This document shows, piece after piece, positions 50,471 to 58,934 of a DNA stretch of 64,000 bases (positions are counted from its first letter, which is position 1; every line of letters begins with the position of its first letter). The translations under genes were made by a program, and so were the position numbers. The stretch is from the NCBI GenBank assembly GCA_944391715.1, contig CALXUP010000004.1, positions 1 to 64,000 on the forward strand, given 5' to 3'. Under the pieces are notes generated by a model that was not told the DNA's origin, did no database searches, and saw nothing but the letters and a program-made list of their open reading frames with translations. Source of the DNA: an uncultured Alphaproteobacteria bacterium (GTDB taxonomy: Bacteria > Pseudomonadota > Alphaproteobacteria > RF32 > CAG-239).

Positions 50471-51406
50471 TTATGCAGAAATATTTTTCAAAAAGTCCTT
50501 TATCTCATTACGGATAGTCTGGTGCAAAAGCATCCCGACATGGCCTTTTTCCGGCACAATGACCAGCTTGGAATTTTTCATCGCCTTGTGCAAACGATAA
50601 GCGCCTTTCAGCGGACAGACAAAATCCAGCCGGTTATGCACGATAAGCGTCGGAATCCATGAAATTTTCTTAATATTTTTCATCAGTTCGTCATCTTTAA
50701 GATAAAAGCGCTTATTGGCATAATTCATATAAATGCGGGCTGAAGCCACATTTTTCTCATCCGCCTCTTTGGGCGCAATTCTGGGATTCAAACTGCCCAA
50801 AAGCCGCTCATACGCTCCGTAATATGTCAGCGCCGCCTCCTGCTTTTCCTTTTCTCCGGAATTAATCAACCCGGCATAATAGCTGAGCAGCAAATCATTA
50901 TCCGGAACCTGTTCTTCAATCTGTTCCCAAATATCCGGATAAAAATTCTGCGTTCCCTCTTCTTCCCATTCGCGGCTCTCGTTATTGGCCAGAAAAATCT
51001 GAGAAAGCAAAAGCGCCTCAACTTTTTCGGGATAAGTTTCGGCAAATTTTAGCGCCAGCGTCGAGCCCCACGAACCGCCGCGGATAATCACCTTGTCTTT
51101 AACGCCGCAAGCATCAAGAATCCGCTTGGCATCGTCAACCAAATCCGCCGTCGTATTTTTGTTCCACTGTCCCTCCGGCTGGCTCATGCCGCAACCGCGC
51201 TGGTCAAACATAATCACCCGGTATTTGCGCAGATTAAAAAACTTGGCATGACGAGGCTTGCAAAAACCGCCCGGTCCGCCGTGAAAGATTAAAATCGTCT
51301 TACCCTTCTTATTGCCAAACTCCCGAAAAAACACGCGATGTCCGTCTTTTTCCGGCAGATATCCTTCATGAAAGGCTTTTGGCTCAAACCAACTTTTCCA
51401 AAACAT
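50471..51406 (-). CDS. pip: Proline iminopeptidase
   Basis: Alpha/beta hydrolase of peptidase family S33, which removes N-terminal proline. The oxyanion segment FHGGPGGFCKPRH, MFDQRGCGMSQP, the nucleophile elbow GGSWGSTLAL, the acid region HNRLDFVCP and final His in EKGHVGML are all present. At 311 aa it is normal size. Peptide transport genes (yejEF) and TldD in the same window fit a peptide-scavenging lifestyle. Confidence 0.93.
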   Translation of the reverse strand: MFWKSWFEPKAFHEGYLPEKDGHRVFFREFGNKKGKTILIFHGGPGGFCKPRHAKFFNLRKYRVIMFDQRGCGMSQPEGQWNKNTTADLVDDAKRILDACGVKDKVIIRGGSWGSTLALKFAETYPEKVEALLLSQIFLANNESREWEEEGTQNFYPDIWEQIEEQVPDNDLLLSYYAGLINSGEKEKQEAALTYYGAYERLLGSLNPRIAPKEADEKNVASARIYMNYANKRFYLKDDELMKNIKKISWIPTLIVHNRLDFVCPLKGAYRLHKAMKNSKLVIVPEKGHVGMLLHQTIRNEIKDFLKNISA

Positions 51407-51550
51407 TTCTTTTCCTCAATAAAAATTTTGCTTTTGTCATTAGAAACAAAAAAGCATAAAAAAGCAAATAACATTTTTACAATGAATATTTCAAAAGATT
51501 ACCATTTTTTTACAATTAGAAAGATAAAATTGCTCAAAGAGGCAAAAAAA

Positions 51551-52267
51551 ATGAAAAAAACATACAAAAACATCGTTGTTTTGACCGGCGCCGGTATTTC
51601 GGCAGAATCCGGGCTTGCAACTTTCCGCGCCGCCAACGGCTTATGGAACAATCATCCGGTGGAAGACGTTGCCACGGTCGAGGCTTTTGCCCGCAATCCG
51701 GCCTATGTGCATGAATTTTATAATGAACTGAAAACCGAATTGCAAAAGGCCCAGCCCAATCCGGCACACTTGGCATTAACCCGGCTTCAGGAAGAATACC
51801 CTGCCCCGGTCAGCATCATCACCCAGAATGTTGATACCCTGCACGAAAAGGCCGGCAGCAAAAACATTTACCACATTCATGGTCAAATCAACCAGGCAGT
51901 CTGTTTGAACTGCGGACAGGTCATGGAAAGCTGGGGCGATGTTGATACCGAAACAATCTGCCCGCATTGCGGTGTTCAGGGAATGATGAAACCGAATATT
52001 GTCTTCTTTGGCGAAAACCTGCTCTGCATGGACAAGGTCGACCGCCTGCTGGCTGAATGCGACTTATTTCTTTCCGTCGGCACTTCGGGCGTTGTATTCC
52101 CCGCCGCGGCTTTTGTGCAAATAGCCAAACTGCACGGCGCTGAAACCTACGAATTCAATTTGGAAGAAACATCCAACAATTTTTACTTTGACCACCATAT
52201 CTACGGCAAAGCCGGAGAAACGCTTCCGCCTTTTGTCAACAATTTGCTAAAAACCATCGGGGAATAA
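51551..52267 (+). CDS. cobB: Sir2 family NAD-dependent protein deacylase
   Basis: 238 aa. The NAD-binding GAGISAESGLATFR is followed by TQNVDTLHEKAG with the catalytic His in HIHGQ, a Zn site formed by CLNCG and CPHCG, and GTSGVVFPAA. Tyr and Arg residues that mark desuccinylases are not assigned. The start at 51551 has AGGC upstream; a longer frame from 51338 overlaps the pip gene and is rejected. Confidence 0.95.
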   Translation: MKKTYKNIVVLTGAGISAESGLATFRAANGLWNNHPVEDVATVEAFARNPAYVHEFYNELKTELQKAQPNPAHLALTRLQEEYPAPVSIITQNVDTLHEKAGSKNIYHIHGQINQAVCLNCGQVMESWGDVDTETICPHCGVQGMMKPNIVFFGENLLCMDKVDRLLAECDLFLSVGTSGVVFPAAAFVQIAKLHGAETYEFNLEETSNNFYFDHHIYGKAGETLPPFVNNLLKTIGE

Positions 52268-52269
52268 AA

Positions 52270-52308
52270 AAGCAGCCTGTTTACAAAAACAGGCTGCTCT
52301 TTTTTTTA
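52270..52308. terminator. Bidirectional terminator
   Basis: AGCAGCCTGTTT and AAACAGGCTGCT form the stem with T runs on both strands, serving the sirtuin gene and the 52306 operon. Confidence 0.92.
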
Positions 52309-52686
52309 ATCGATATACAAGACTTTATAAATATCATCCTGATTAAAATCATCGGTTATGTCAACACAACGTTTTACGGCTTTGTTTGTCTTTTTGGAAA
52401 CCAGTAGAAAACATTGCGTATCACGCACCGGAGCAGTATTGTAAAGCGGATGATGATAAGTATCCGTTACAATATAGCTGCCAATCGTCGCTCCGACCAG
52501 CCCTGCAAAAAAGCTGTCAAGTTCACTATGATGATGACCATGTCTTACATAAACCGGACGGGGATGATGAACCTCGACCACCGGCGGGCTGGGACGATGA
52601 TGTCCGCCCCAGCCGTGCCAAGGCCAGGCATAAGCAGTGGAAATTGAAAAGCCCAATATTGCTAAAACAGTCAAAAACTTTTTCAT
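52306..52686 (-). CDS. His-rich periplasmic protein
   Basis: 126 aa. Signal peptide ending near AYA, then a His/Pro/Trp-rich segment with HGWGGHHRPSPP, VHHPRP and RHGHHHSE, and a globular C-terminus with two Cys (TQCFLL, KRCVDI). The His clusters could bind Ni, Co, Cu or Zn. It is the last gene of the ECF sigma-factor operon, 20 bases after the Spy/CpxP-like gene, which makes a metal or envelope-stress role plausible. No family is recognised. Confidence 0.78.
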   Translation of the reverse strand: MKKFLTVLAILGFSISTAYAWPWHGWGGHHRPSPPVVEVHHPRPVYVRHGHHHSELDSFFAGLVGATIGSYIVTDTYHHPLYNTAPVRDTQCFLLVSKKTNKAVKRCVDITDDFNQDDIYKVLYID

Positions 52687-52706
52687 CTGCTGTCTGCCTT
52701 TTCTGA

Positions 52707-53213
52707 TTAATCTTCAGGCGTCGGTCTGGGCATATCGTCATCGGGAGCCGGAGGCGGCGGAAAATCTCCGATATGGTCAGGACGCGGACCGGGACGAGAG
52801 CCTTTATGCATTCTTCTGCCTCTGTTCTTATCAAATTTTTCTTTCATCTTCTTCCATTTTTCATGCCGCTCGGCCTTGATTTTTTCAAATTTTGTTTTTT
52901 GTTCCGCAGTCAGAATATCTTCAAATTCCTTCATATTTTCCTGACGCAGTTTATCCATCTTCTCCCGCAGATTTTTCATATCTTCCATCAGCGGTTTCAC
53001 CTGAGCGCGCCCTTCTTCATGAATCTTTTTGGCTTGTTCTCTCTGTTGTTCGGTCAAGCCCAGCTCATCTGCCAGTTTGTTTTCCATTTTCTCCATTCTT
53101 TGTTCATGACGCAAACCGTCTGCCGGCGGCATAGGCTTTTTCTCCTGAGCATATACATTGGCAGCACCAAGCATAACCGCTGCGGCACAAACTGAATACA
53201 ACCATTTTTTCAT
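52707..53213 (-). CDS. Spy/CpxP-like periplasmic sensor or chaperone
   Basis: 168 aa. Signal peptide ending AYA, then a highly charged helical region with LGLTEQQREQAKKIHEEG and DILTAEQKTKFEKIK, the two LTxxQ helices typical of the CpxP/Spy/heavy-metal-resistance (CnrX) group. A Pro-rich acidic tail (FPPPPAPDDDMP) follows. The start at 53213 is placed by AAGGAG seven bases upstream. It lies three bases after the sigma-factor gene, the place expected for a periplasmic sensor that controls the anti-sigma. Confidence 0.85.
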   Translation of the reverse strand: MKKWLYSVCAAAVMLGAANVYAQEKKPMPPADGLRHEQRMEKMENKLADELGLTEQQREQAKKIHEEGRAQVKPLMEDMKNLREKMDKLRQENMKEFEDILTAEQKTKFEKIKAERHEKWKKMKEKFDKNRGRRMHKGSRPGPRPDHIGDFPPPPAPDDDMPRPTPED

Positions 53214-53215
53214 AC

Positions 53216-53713
53216 TCATTCTCCTTTTAAACATTGTAATTTTTCACTAAGTATCTTCCTGGCATTATGCAGCCGGGACTTAATTGTTCCGACCGGTTCG
53301 CCGGTCTTTTTTGCAATCTGTTCGTAGCTCATTTCTTCAAATTCAAACCAAACCACGACCTGGCGAAGCTTTCTCGGCAACGAATCAACCGCTTTCAAAA
53401 TAATTTTCTGACGCTTTTTGGCATCAACAATCTCCTCGGGCATTGAAGCGCTGCTGCAGCATTTCTCCAAAACCTCTTCATCGCCGTCCTGCGTTGCATT
53501 CTGCCGATATTGCTTTGATTTGAAATAATCTCTGCAAACATTGGCCGTAAGGGTGGAAATCCATTGGACAAACTTCCCCTGCTCCTGATACTTGTCAAGA
53601 TTTTGCCATGTCTTGATATAAACTTCCTGTTCAATATCTTCATTGTTTGAACCGGTCAGCCTGCGAATAATTGCTCTGATACGGTTGCGGTTTTCCAATA
53701 TAATCTGTTTCAT
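53216..53713 (-). CDS. ECF sigma factor
   Basis: 165 aa: sigma region 2 (NNEDIEQEVYIKTWQNL, FVQWISTLTANVCRDYF) and region 4 (LPRKLRQVVVWFEFEEMSYEQIA, EPVGTIKSRLHNARKIL), no region 1 or 3, so group IV. The gene directly abuts a small membrane protein gene upstream and a CpxP-like gene downstream, the three parts of a CnrY-X-H-like system. An ECF-type promoter precedes the operon, so it is probably self-activated. Confidence 0.95.
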   Translation of the reverse strand: MKQIILENRNRIRAIIRRLTGSNNEDIEQEVYIKTWQNLDKYQEQGKFVQWISTLTANVCRDYFKSKQYRQNATQDGDEEVLEKCCSSASMPEEIVDAKKRQKIILKAVDSLPRKLRQVVVWFEFEEMSYEQIAKKTGEPVGTIKSRLHNARKILSEKLQCLKGE

Positions 53714-53971
53714 CTATCCAACCATCAACAAACCAAATTCATCAGTGGGCAATCCCAGTTCTTCAATCACGGATCCGGTTTCGGTCAAATAGATCTCTCG
53801 TCCCAGATCACCGAAATTATATTCGGTATAAACATAATCTCTGGGATACAAACCGCCGAACATCAAAACAAGCGCAAACACGCCCGCAAAAGCCTTAATC
53901 CGGTTATTCCGCCGTTTTCTGGCAAAATAAAGCGGTTTTGCTTCTTTCAACAATGCAGAAATATCATCCAT
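53714..53971 (-). CDS. Small membrane protein, candidate anti-sigma factor
   Basis: 85 aa. An N-terminal cytosolic helix (MDDISALLKEAKPLYFARKR) is followed by one membrane segment (AFAGVFALVLMFGGLYP) and a periplasmic tail of about 40 residues ending EFGLLMVG. No catalytic motif is seen. The size and topology match short membrane anti-sigmas such as CnrY. It is the first gene of the sigma operon, and its stop codon abuts the sigma start. The start at 53971 is fixed by TAAGGAGG upstream. Confidence 0.65.
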   Translation of the reverse strand: MDDISALLKEAKPLYFARKRRNNRIKAFAGVFALVLMFGGLYPRDYVYTEYNFGDLGREIYLTETGSVIEELGLPTDEFGLLMVG

Positions 53972-53992
53972 GTTTACCTCCTTACATAAGGT

Positions 53993-54020
53993 ATAACGAA
54001 CTATTTTTTTAAAAGGTTCA
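53993..54020 (-). promoter_or_regulatory. ECF-type promoter of the sigma operon
   Basis: On the minus strand TGAACC (54020-54015), 16 bases, CGTTAT (53998-53993). This matches the general ECF pattern GAAC-N16-17-CGT. It lies just before the ribosome site of the 53971 gene, so the leader is only about 15 bases. Confidence 0.65.
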
Positions 54021-54047
54021 AAAAAATATTTCCCCTCCGCAAACACC

Positions 54048-56309
54048 TCAAATCCGGCGGAAAATATTACCTTTGCGGCAGACCGGAACATCACGCCCGC
54101 TCATCACGCTGTCCCAAATGGCTTTAACTTCTGCCGGAGAATAGTCTTTATAACAAAAATCGGCACGATAAAAATCCGCTCTGACGGAAGCCGCTTCGGC
54201 AGCAGCACAAAACGGTTTCTCCGCAAACAGCATAATCTGACAGTTTTCTGACAAAGCCATATATTTTTCTCCGTTTTTCTGCAATTCCATCCATTTTTTT
54301 CCGCGCGGACAATTTTTGCAGTCATTATCTCTTATGCAGGCCGCACTGGTAAAAAGCGGCACATCCTGATACACGACCAGAACCACCGGCAAAGGCGAAA
54401 CTTGTGCCAACTCCTGCCAGTTCTGCAAAGTATCTTCAAGCGCCAGAGTTACCCTTCCGACGCCCATAGTCTTGGCTTCCTGAACGGCCTGACTGTTCAT
54501 GGCATAAAGCGGCGAATCAAAGCTCAAATCAATCCCGTGCCGGGGCAAAACCGACAAGCCCCAATAATTTCCAATTTCCCATTTTTTATACCCCTGCCCC
54601 AAAAGCCCGGCAATCAGCGGCTCAAATTGTTTCGGACGGCGGCATACGGCCGGCAGAGCCAGACGCACTTTGTTTTTGGGAAGTTTTTTCAAATCCGCCG
54701 GGTCAAAATCCGGTGACAATAAAATAACCAGCTCGTCAATCTCGCTAAAATCCAAAAGTCCGAGATTGGAAACCTTATCCGTTTTAATGATTTTTCCGCT
54801 CTTGCGCGGCAAAACCCTGGCCTCCGTCTCCGCTAACACACCTTGTTTTTCCGGCAAAACAATCTGTCCGTACAAAGCACGGCGCAAATCGTTCAACTGA
54901 GAAACCGGCACAAAAAGCCCGTTCGGATTTTCAACACTAATCCCGGCCAGTTCAAATGGTGTATCTCCCGTTTTTTCAAAAGCTTTTTTAACGGCCTCGG
55001 CAACCTTGCCGGAAACTTCTGCCGGAGGGAAATTTCCTTCAATCATTGCCTCAAAGCCTTCCGCCCGCGCCGTCAGTTTACCCGGCATTATTTCCACAGA
55101 AACATCAAGCAAATGCCGCGGTTTATATGCACCGGCTTTCGGATGTTCATACGGATAAGCACCTTTAACCGCCGTTGAAGAAGCCAGATAAACGTTATAT
55201 CCTTTTTTTAAGACCGGAGCCTTGGGCGGCAGATGAATTTCCACGGCCGTTCCGGCCTCTGCCTCAAAAACGTTTTTTCCGCCGACCCGTAAATTTTGCA
55301 AAGAAAAACCAAACGGCCTTTCCTCTCCCGGAACATCAATCTGAATACCGTCAAACCGGGAAATTTTATGTGTGGGAACAAGCATAAGTTTCCCATTCTG
55401 AACCGAGGCAATTTTACCAATGAAAAGCCCCCTGTGCCCGACGAAATTCCGGTCAATAACTTCTTTGTTTTTGCCATTAAAATGAAACTTACACCACGGG
55501 CGGGAAAAAATCTGCCGGATATGTTCCTCTTTCCGCACATCGGCGCCGTCTCCGTCCAGAATATGACGATAATAATCGGTAACGGCCGCCACATACAAAG
55601 CCGTTTTCTTGCGCCCTTCAATCTTCAAAGACGTTACCGGCATTTTTAAAACGTCTTCCTGCAAGGCCATATCTTTCATCGAAAAATAATGCCGCTCTCC
55701 GCTCTCTCCGGCAAATGCCGCCCGGCAGGGATACAAACATTTTCCGCGATTGGCGCTTTTGCCGCTCTCCATAGAGGAAAACAGACACAAACCGCTGTAA
55801 GAATAGCATAAGGCGCCATGAATAAAAGCCTCGGTTTCCAGTCCCGGAATAGCGGCAATCTCCTTAATTTCCGGCAAAGAAAGCTCACGTGCCACCACCA
55901 CGCGGGAAAAACCCAAGCGCTGCAGTGCCAAGGCCCCTTCTTTATTATGCACGGCCATCTGTGTACTGGCATGCATTTCCAGTTCCGGATACTGCTCCCG
56001 GATAATCCGCGCCGTTCCCAAATCCTGAATAATAACTGCATCTACCCGGCAGCGTGAACAGATGTCAAGCGTCTTAAGCAAATCCGAAAGCTCATTTTCC
56101 TGCACCAGCGTATTAACCGCGGCAAAAACTTTCCGCCCCAGATGATGAGCATAGCCGACAAAATCCCGTAAATTTTCTTCATTAAAATTTGCGGCCGTCG
56201 CCCGGGCCGAAAACTGCTGCAGCCCGAGATAAACCGCGTCGGCTCCGTAATACAGGGCGGCATACCCTGCTTCAATATCCCCGGCCGGTGCCAGAAGTTC
56301 TTTTTTCAT
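54048..56309 (-). CDS. U32 family peptidase, RlhA/YdcP-like
   Basis: 753 aa. N-terminal U32 domain with ELLAPAGDIEAGYAALYYG and the family signature GALCYSYSGLCLFSS followed by RGKCLYPCR, with Cys residues that bind an Fe-S cluster. A DUF3656-like middle (YNVYLASSTAVKGAYPYEHP) and a further C-terminal domain with CIRDNDCKNCPRGKKW. E. coli RlhA (YdcP), with this layout, hydroxylates 23S rRNA at C2501, so a similar rRNA-modifying role is likely, not proteolysis. Start 56309 with GAGGGGAA upstream. Confidence 0.88.
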   Translation of the reverse strand: MKKELLAPAGDIEAGYAALYYGADAVYLGLQQFSARATAANFNEENLRDFVGYAHHLGRKVFAAVNTLVQENELSDLLKTLDICSRCRVDAVIIQDLGTARIIREQYPELEMHASTQMAVHNKEGALALQRLGFSRVVVARELSLPEIKEIAAIPGLETEAFIHGALCYSYSGLCLFSSMESGKSANRGKCLYPCRAAFAGESGERHYFSMKDMALQEDVLKMPVTSLKIEGRKKTALYVAAVTDYYRHILDGDGADVRKEEHIRQIFSRPWCKFHFNGKNKEVIDRNFVGHRGLFIGKIASVQNGKLMLVPTHKISRFDGIQIDVPGEERPFGFSLQNLRVGGKNVFEAEAGTAVEIHLPPKAPVLKKGYNVYLASSTAVKGAYPYEHPKAGAYKPRHLLDVSVEIMPGKLTARAEGFEAMIEGNFPPAEVSGKVAEAVKKAFEKTGDTPFELAGISVENPNGLFVPVSQLNDLRRALYGQIVLPEKQGVLAETEARVLPRKSGKIIKTDKVSNLGLLDFSEIDELVILLSPDFDPADLKKLPKNKVRLALPAVCRRPKQFEPLIAGLLGQGYKKWEIGNYWGLSVLPRHGIDLSFDSPLYAMNSQAVQEAKTMGVGRVTLALEDTLQNWQELAQVSPLPVVLVVYQDVPLFTSAACIRDNDCKNCPRGKKWMELQKNGEKYMALSENCQIMLFAEKPFCAAAEAASVRADFYRADFCYKDYSPAEVKAIWDSVMSGRDVPVCRKGNIFRRI

Positions 56310-56399
56310 ATTCCCCTCAATCTTCTTTACTAACAATAGGTTAACTTCAAATTTTAAATTATTTACTAATAAAAAACAAAAAAGTTCCAAAGTTCATTT

Positions 56400-56427
56400 T
56401 TGATAAATTATAATAAAAATTTATAAG
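56400..56427 (+). promoter_or_regulatory. Promoter of the NlpE-like gene
   Basis: TTGATA (56400-56405), 16 bases, TATAAG (56422-56427). Confidence 0.5.
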
Positions 56428-56482
56428 TTTTTAACTAAAAAAAGCTATAAAGGAAACTATATTTTCCCCAAAGGAGCAAAAA

Positions 56483-56854
56483 ATGAAGAATATCGCCGTT
56501 ATTTTTACCGCCATCCTGCTCTGCAGCTGTTCTCCAGATAAAGAAATCTGCGGAACCTATCAGGGGACACTTCCGGCAGCCAGCGGCCCCGGAATAAAAA
56601 CCACTGTCACCTTTGACAAAGGGGGATTTTATACTGAAGAAATGATTTATATTGACGAAGACGACGGAACATTTTTAGAAACCGGAAACTACAAAATAAA
56701 CCGGGACATTGTCGAGCTTACCCCTGCCAACGGAGAAAAATCGTTCTACAAAATAGAAACCGGACAAATTCGCCGACTTGATGCCGAACAAAAAGAAATC
56801 ACCGGCACCATAGCCGACTTATACATTCTCAAACAAAGCCAATCCTGCAATTAG
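56483..56854 (+). CDS. NlpE-like lipoprotein lacking the CxxC motif
   Basis: 123 aa. Lipobox LLCSC (Cys is the probable lipidated residue). The mature part GTYQGTLPAASGPGIKTTVT follows the pattern of the NlpE N-terminal domain, in which LPCADCPGI carries a CxxC. Here both Cys are replaced (PAASGPG). NlpE senses surface contact and copper or redox stress and activates Cpx; loss of the Cys pair would remove the redox part. The stop codon overlaps that of the convergent gene by three bases. Confidence 0.75.
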   Translation: MKNIAVIFTAILLCSCSPDKEICGTYQGTLPAASGPGIKTTVTFDKGGFYTEEMIYIDEDDGTFLETGNYKINRDIVELTPANGEKSFYKIETGQIRRLDAEQKEITGTIADLYILKQSQSCN

Positions 56855-57597
56855 GCCTGATAATCGTCCAGCTTAAAGTTTTTCAGCTTAACTAAGTAGC
56901 GATATGCATTATAATCAACCTGCCCGCACTTTTGCTCATTCTTATAAAAATGTTCCAAAGTATAGCTGTTCTGGGCACTATAAACATCACCACCCGGAAT
57001 TTTTTTGCTGACATAATAGTCAAAGCTCTTGCTGTGATAATGGTTAAACTGAAAACTTATCTTCTTCGGCTGCTTATGCCACCGACAGAAAAAGCCGGCA
57101 TTCTCCGGACAAACTTTATTAAAGAATTTAAAACGGCAAAAATGCGAAATTCTGTATTCCTTAATACAATCTGCCCAGGAAGTATTTAAAAACATTGACG
57201 GAGAAATAAAATCAGAACAAACGACAAACTGCTCAATCACCGGCTTATGTTCATCATCGTTCAAACGCCCTGATGATGAAAAATCTCTGTAAAATCCAAG
57301 GGCACAGGGAAATTTTTCATAATTTTTCAACCAATCGCGCACATTGCTATATTCCACGGGAACGGCAAACTCGTCTAAATCCATAAAAGCAATCCAATTG
57401 CTTTCTTCTTGAAACCGTTTGATACAATCATTATATGCTGCCATCTGTCCGTGTTGATAAGGCCAGTCAATCAGAGTAACAATCCCTTTTTCAATATACG
57501 GCTTCAAAACCTTCTGATAATTATCGGAAGAAAAATTATTATAAAGATAAAAATGCTCAAATCCGACAATCAAATGAAAATCAAGCCATTCTTTCAT
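56851..57597 (-). CDS. GT92/DUF23-like glycosyltransferase, N-terminus displaced by frameshift
   Basis: 248 aa in frame, with MKEWLDFHLIVGFEHFYLYNN and the DxD-like AFMDLDEFAVP, then RWHKQPKKISF near the end. Family members usually begin with a strand and C-x-IFKNE-x-x-Y before KEWLDFH. That part is found upstream at 57657-57598 in another frame: MEKKKYYLSLCSIF, a stop, then NEGKY. The switch falls in a T6 run (57620-57615 on the minus strand). The gene is therefore broken, phase-variable, or mis-sequenced; without the first strand the nucleotide-binding fold is incomplete. Confidence 0.75.
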   Translation of the reverse strand: MKEWLDFHLIVGFEHFYLYNNFSSDNYQKVLKPYIEKGIVTLIDWPYQHGQMAAYNDCIKRFQEESNWIAFMDLDEFAVPVEYSNVRDWLKNYEKFPCALGFYRDFSSSGRLNDDEHKPVIEQFVVCSDFISPSMFLNTSWADCIKEYRISHFCRFKFFNKVCPENAGFFCRWHKQPKKISFQFNHYHSKSFDYYVSKKIPGGDVYSAQNSYTLEHFYKNEQKCGQVDYNAYRYLVKLKNFKLDDYQA

Positions 57598-57883
57598 ATA
57601 TTTGCCCTCATTTTAAAAAATAGAACACAAAGAAAGATAATACTTTTTCTTTTCCATTTTTCGGGCAGGTAACAGCCGGATAATACAATTATTAGCCAAT
57701 AAACGAAAATATTTACAAAACGCTGAAAGTTTTTTCATCAGTCATATCCTATCTGCTAATATCAAAAGATAGAAAAAAAAATACAAGACTCTCAAGAGAT
57801 AGTCAAACACTTCTTAATTTTTTAACACCTCGGCAACGAAACATTCACAACAAAGCAATTACAAAAATCTATACTGTTAATTG

Positions 57884-58819
57884 TTAGAAATGAAGAAAGA
57901 AAAATAATGTTAAACGCTTGCGAAAAGAAAAACCTTCCGTCCCGATAATCCCTGCCGTCATAAAATCTTTGATCTGCGGCAGCCATTTTGCTTTCAACCG
58001 CTGCTTTTTTTCTTTGTCTTTCAATTCAGAAACGGCCTTGGCCAATCCGTAAAAACGGCGGTTAACAATTTCGCTTTTTACAATTTTCCAATTTTCGGGC
58101 TCCCTCTCAAAAGCAACCTTAAACTGCTCAAATATCTGCATATGAACCCGAAGCTTATCAAAATTAAATTCTTTCCTGGTAATAGAACCGGTCGACATCA
58201 CATAATAATACAAAGTCAGCGGAACAAACACGCCCTTTGAAAATTTTCGGAATGCCAAAATATTAAAATACAAATCCTCCCCACAATTATAATTGGCAAA
58301 AACCAAACCGCGCAAACTGTCCCGGCGATAAAGCTTATTCCAAACGGTCGCCACAAATTTTCTGTGTTTCAGGCACATATTTTTCAAAGGATTTTCAAAA
58401 ACGTCAAGTTTCGGCATTTCATTATAAAAAGGCATTTCCGGCATAGCATCATCCCGCACGGCAACAAAAGCGCAACCGGCAAAATCGGCCTGCTCTTTCT
58501 CGCAAGCCCGATGCAAAAACGCCAAAAGCTGCGGATGAAGAACATCATCGGCATCGGCAAAATAAAGATATTTCCCCTTTGCCGCACGCATTCCTGCATT
58601 CCTTGCAAACCCCACGCCCTCATTCTCTTTATTAATCACCGTTATCCGTTTATCTTCCTTGGCCAAAGCGTTCATTATATCTGGAGTTTTGTCCAAGCTG
58701 CCGTCATTGACTAAAATAAGTTCAAAATCGCTAAACGATTGTTTCAAAATGCTTTTTACAGCATTTTCTAAATATTTTTCAGCATTATATGCCGGGACGA
58801 TAACCGAAATTTCAACCAT
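57884..58819 (-). CDS. Family 2 glycosyltransferase
   Basis: 311 aa. The GT-A fold begins with ISVIVPAYNAEKYL, then FELILVNDGSLDKTPDIM, GVGFARNAGM and the metal-binding YFADADDV (DxD). The start at 58819 is preferred because GGAG lies upstream; an ATG at 58831 would add four residues. It probably adds a sugar to lipopolysaccharide or another surface glycan, together with the gene at 56851. A 286-base gap to that gene holds nothing recognisable. Confidence 0.92.
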   Translation of the reverse strand: MVEISVIVPAYNAEKYLENAVKSILKQSFSDFELILVNDGSLDKTPDIMNALAKEDKRITVINKENEGVGFARNAGMRAAKGKYLYFADADDVLHPQLLAFLHRACEKEQADFAGCAFVAVRDDAMPEMPFYNEMPKLDVFENPLKNMCLKHRKFVATVWNKLYRRDSLRGLVFANYNCGEDLYFNILAFRKFSKGVFVPLTLYYYVMSTGSITRKEFNFDKLRVHMQIFEQFKVAFEREPENWKIVKSEIVNRRFYGLAKAVSELKDKEKKQRLKAKWLPQIKDFMTAGIIGTEGFSFRKRLTLFFFLHF

Positions 58820-58829
58820 ACTTGTCTCC

Positions 58830-58872
58830 ATTAATAATTATTAAGAGTAAAATGAAACAAGAATATGGTCAA
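58830..58872 (-). promoter_or_regulatory. Promoter with ATTATTAAT element
   Basis: On the minus strand TTGACC (58872-58867), 17 bases, TACTCT (58849-58844), then ATTATTAAT (58838-58830) just before the ribosome site. Confidence 0.55.
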
Positions 58873-58893
58873 TGCAATTATTGCTTTACCCAC

Positions 58894-58918
58894 AAAAAAA
58901 GCCCGCTTTTCGCGGGCA
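58894..58918 (-). terminator. Terminator of hisS
   Basis: GCCCGCG-AAAA-GCGGGC followed by seven T residues on the minus strand. Confidence 0.9.
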
Positions 58919-58934
58919 ATAAAAACATAGAACT

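Noticed and set aside
57612-57621. Programmed -1 frameshift at the T6 run in the GT92 gene
   Set aside because: The heptamer is not in the required phase, and the -1 frame meets a stop at once; only a +1 shift restores the frame.
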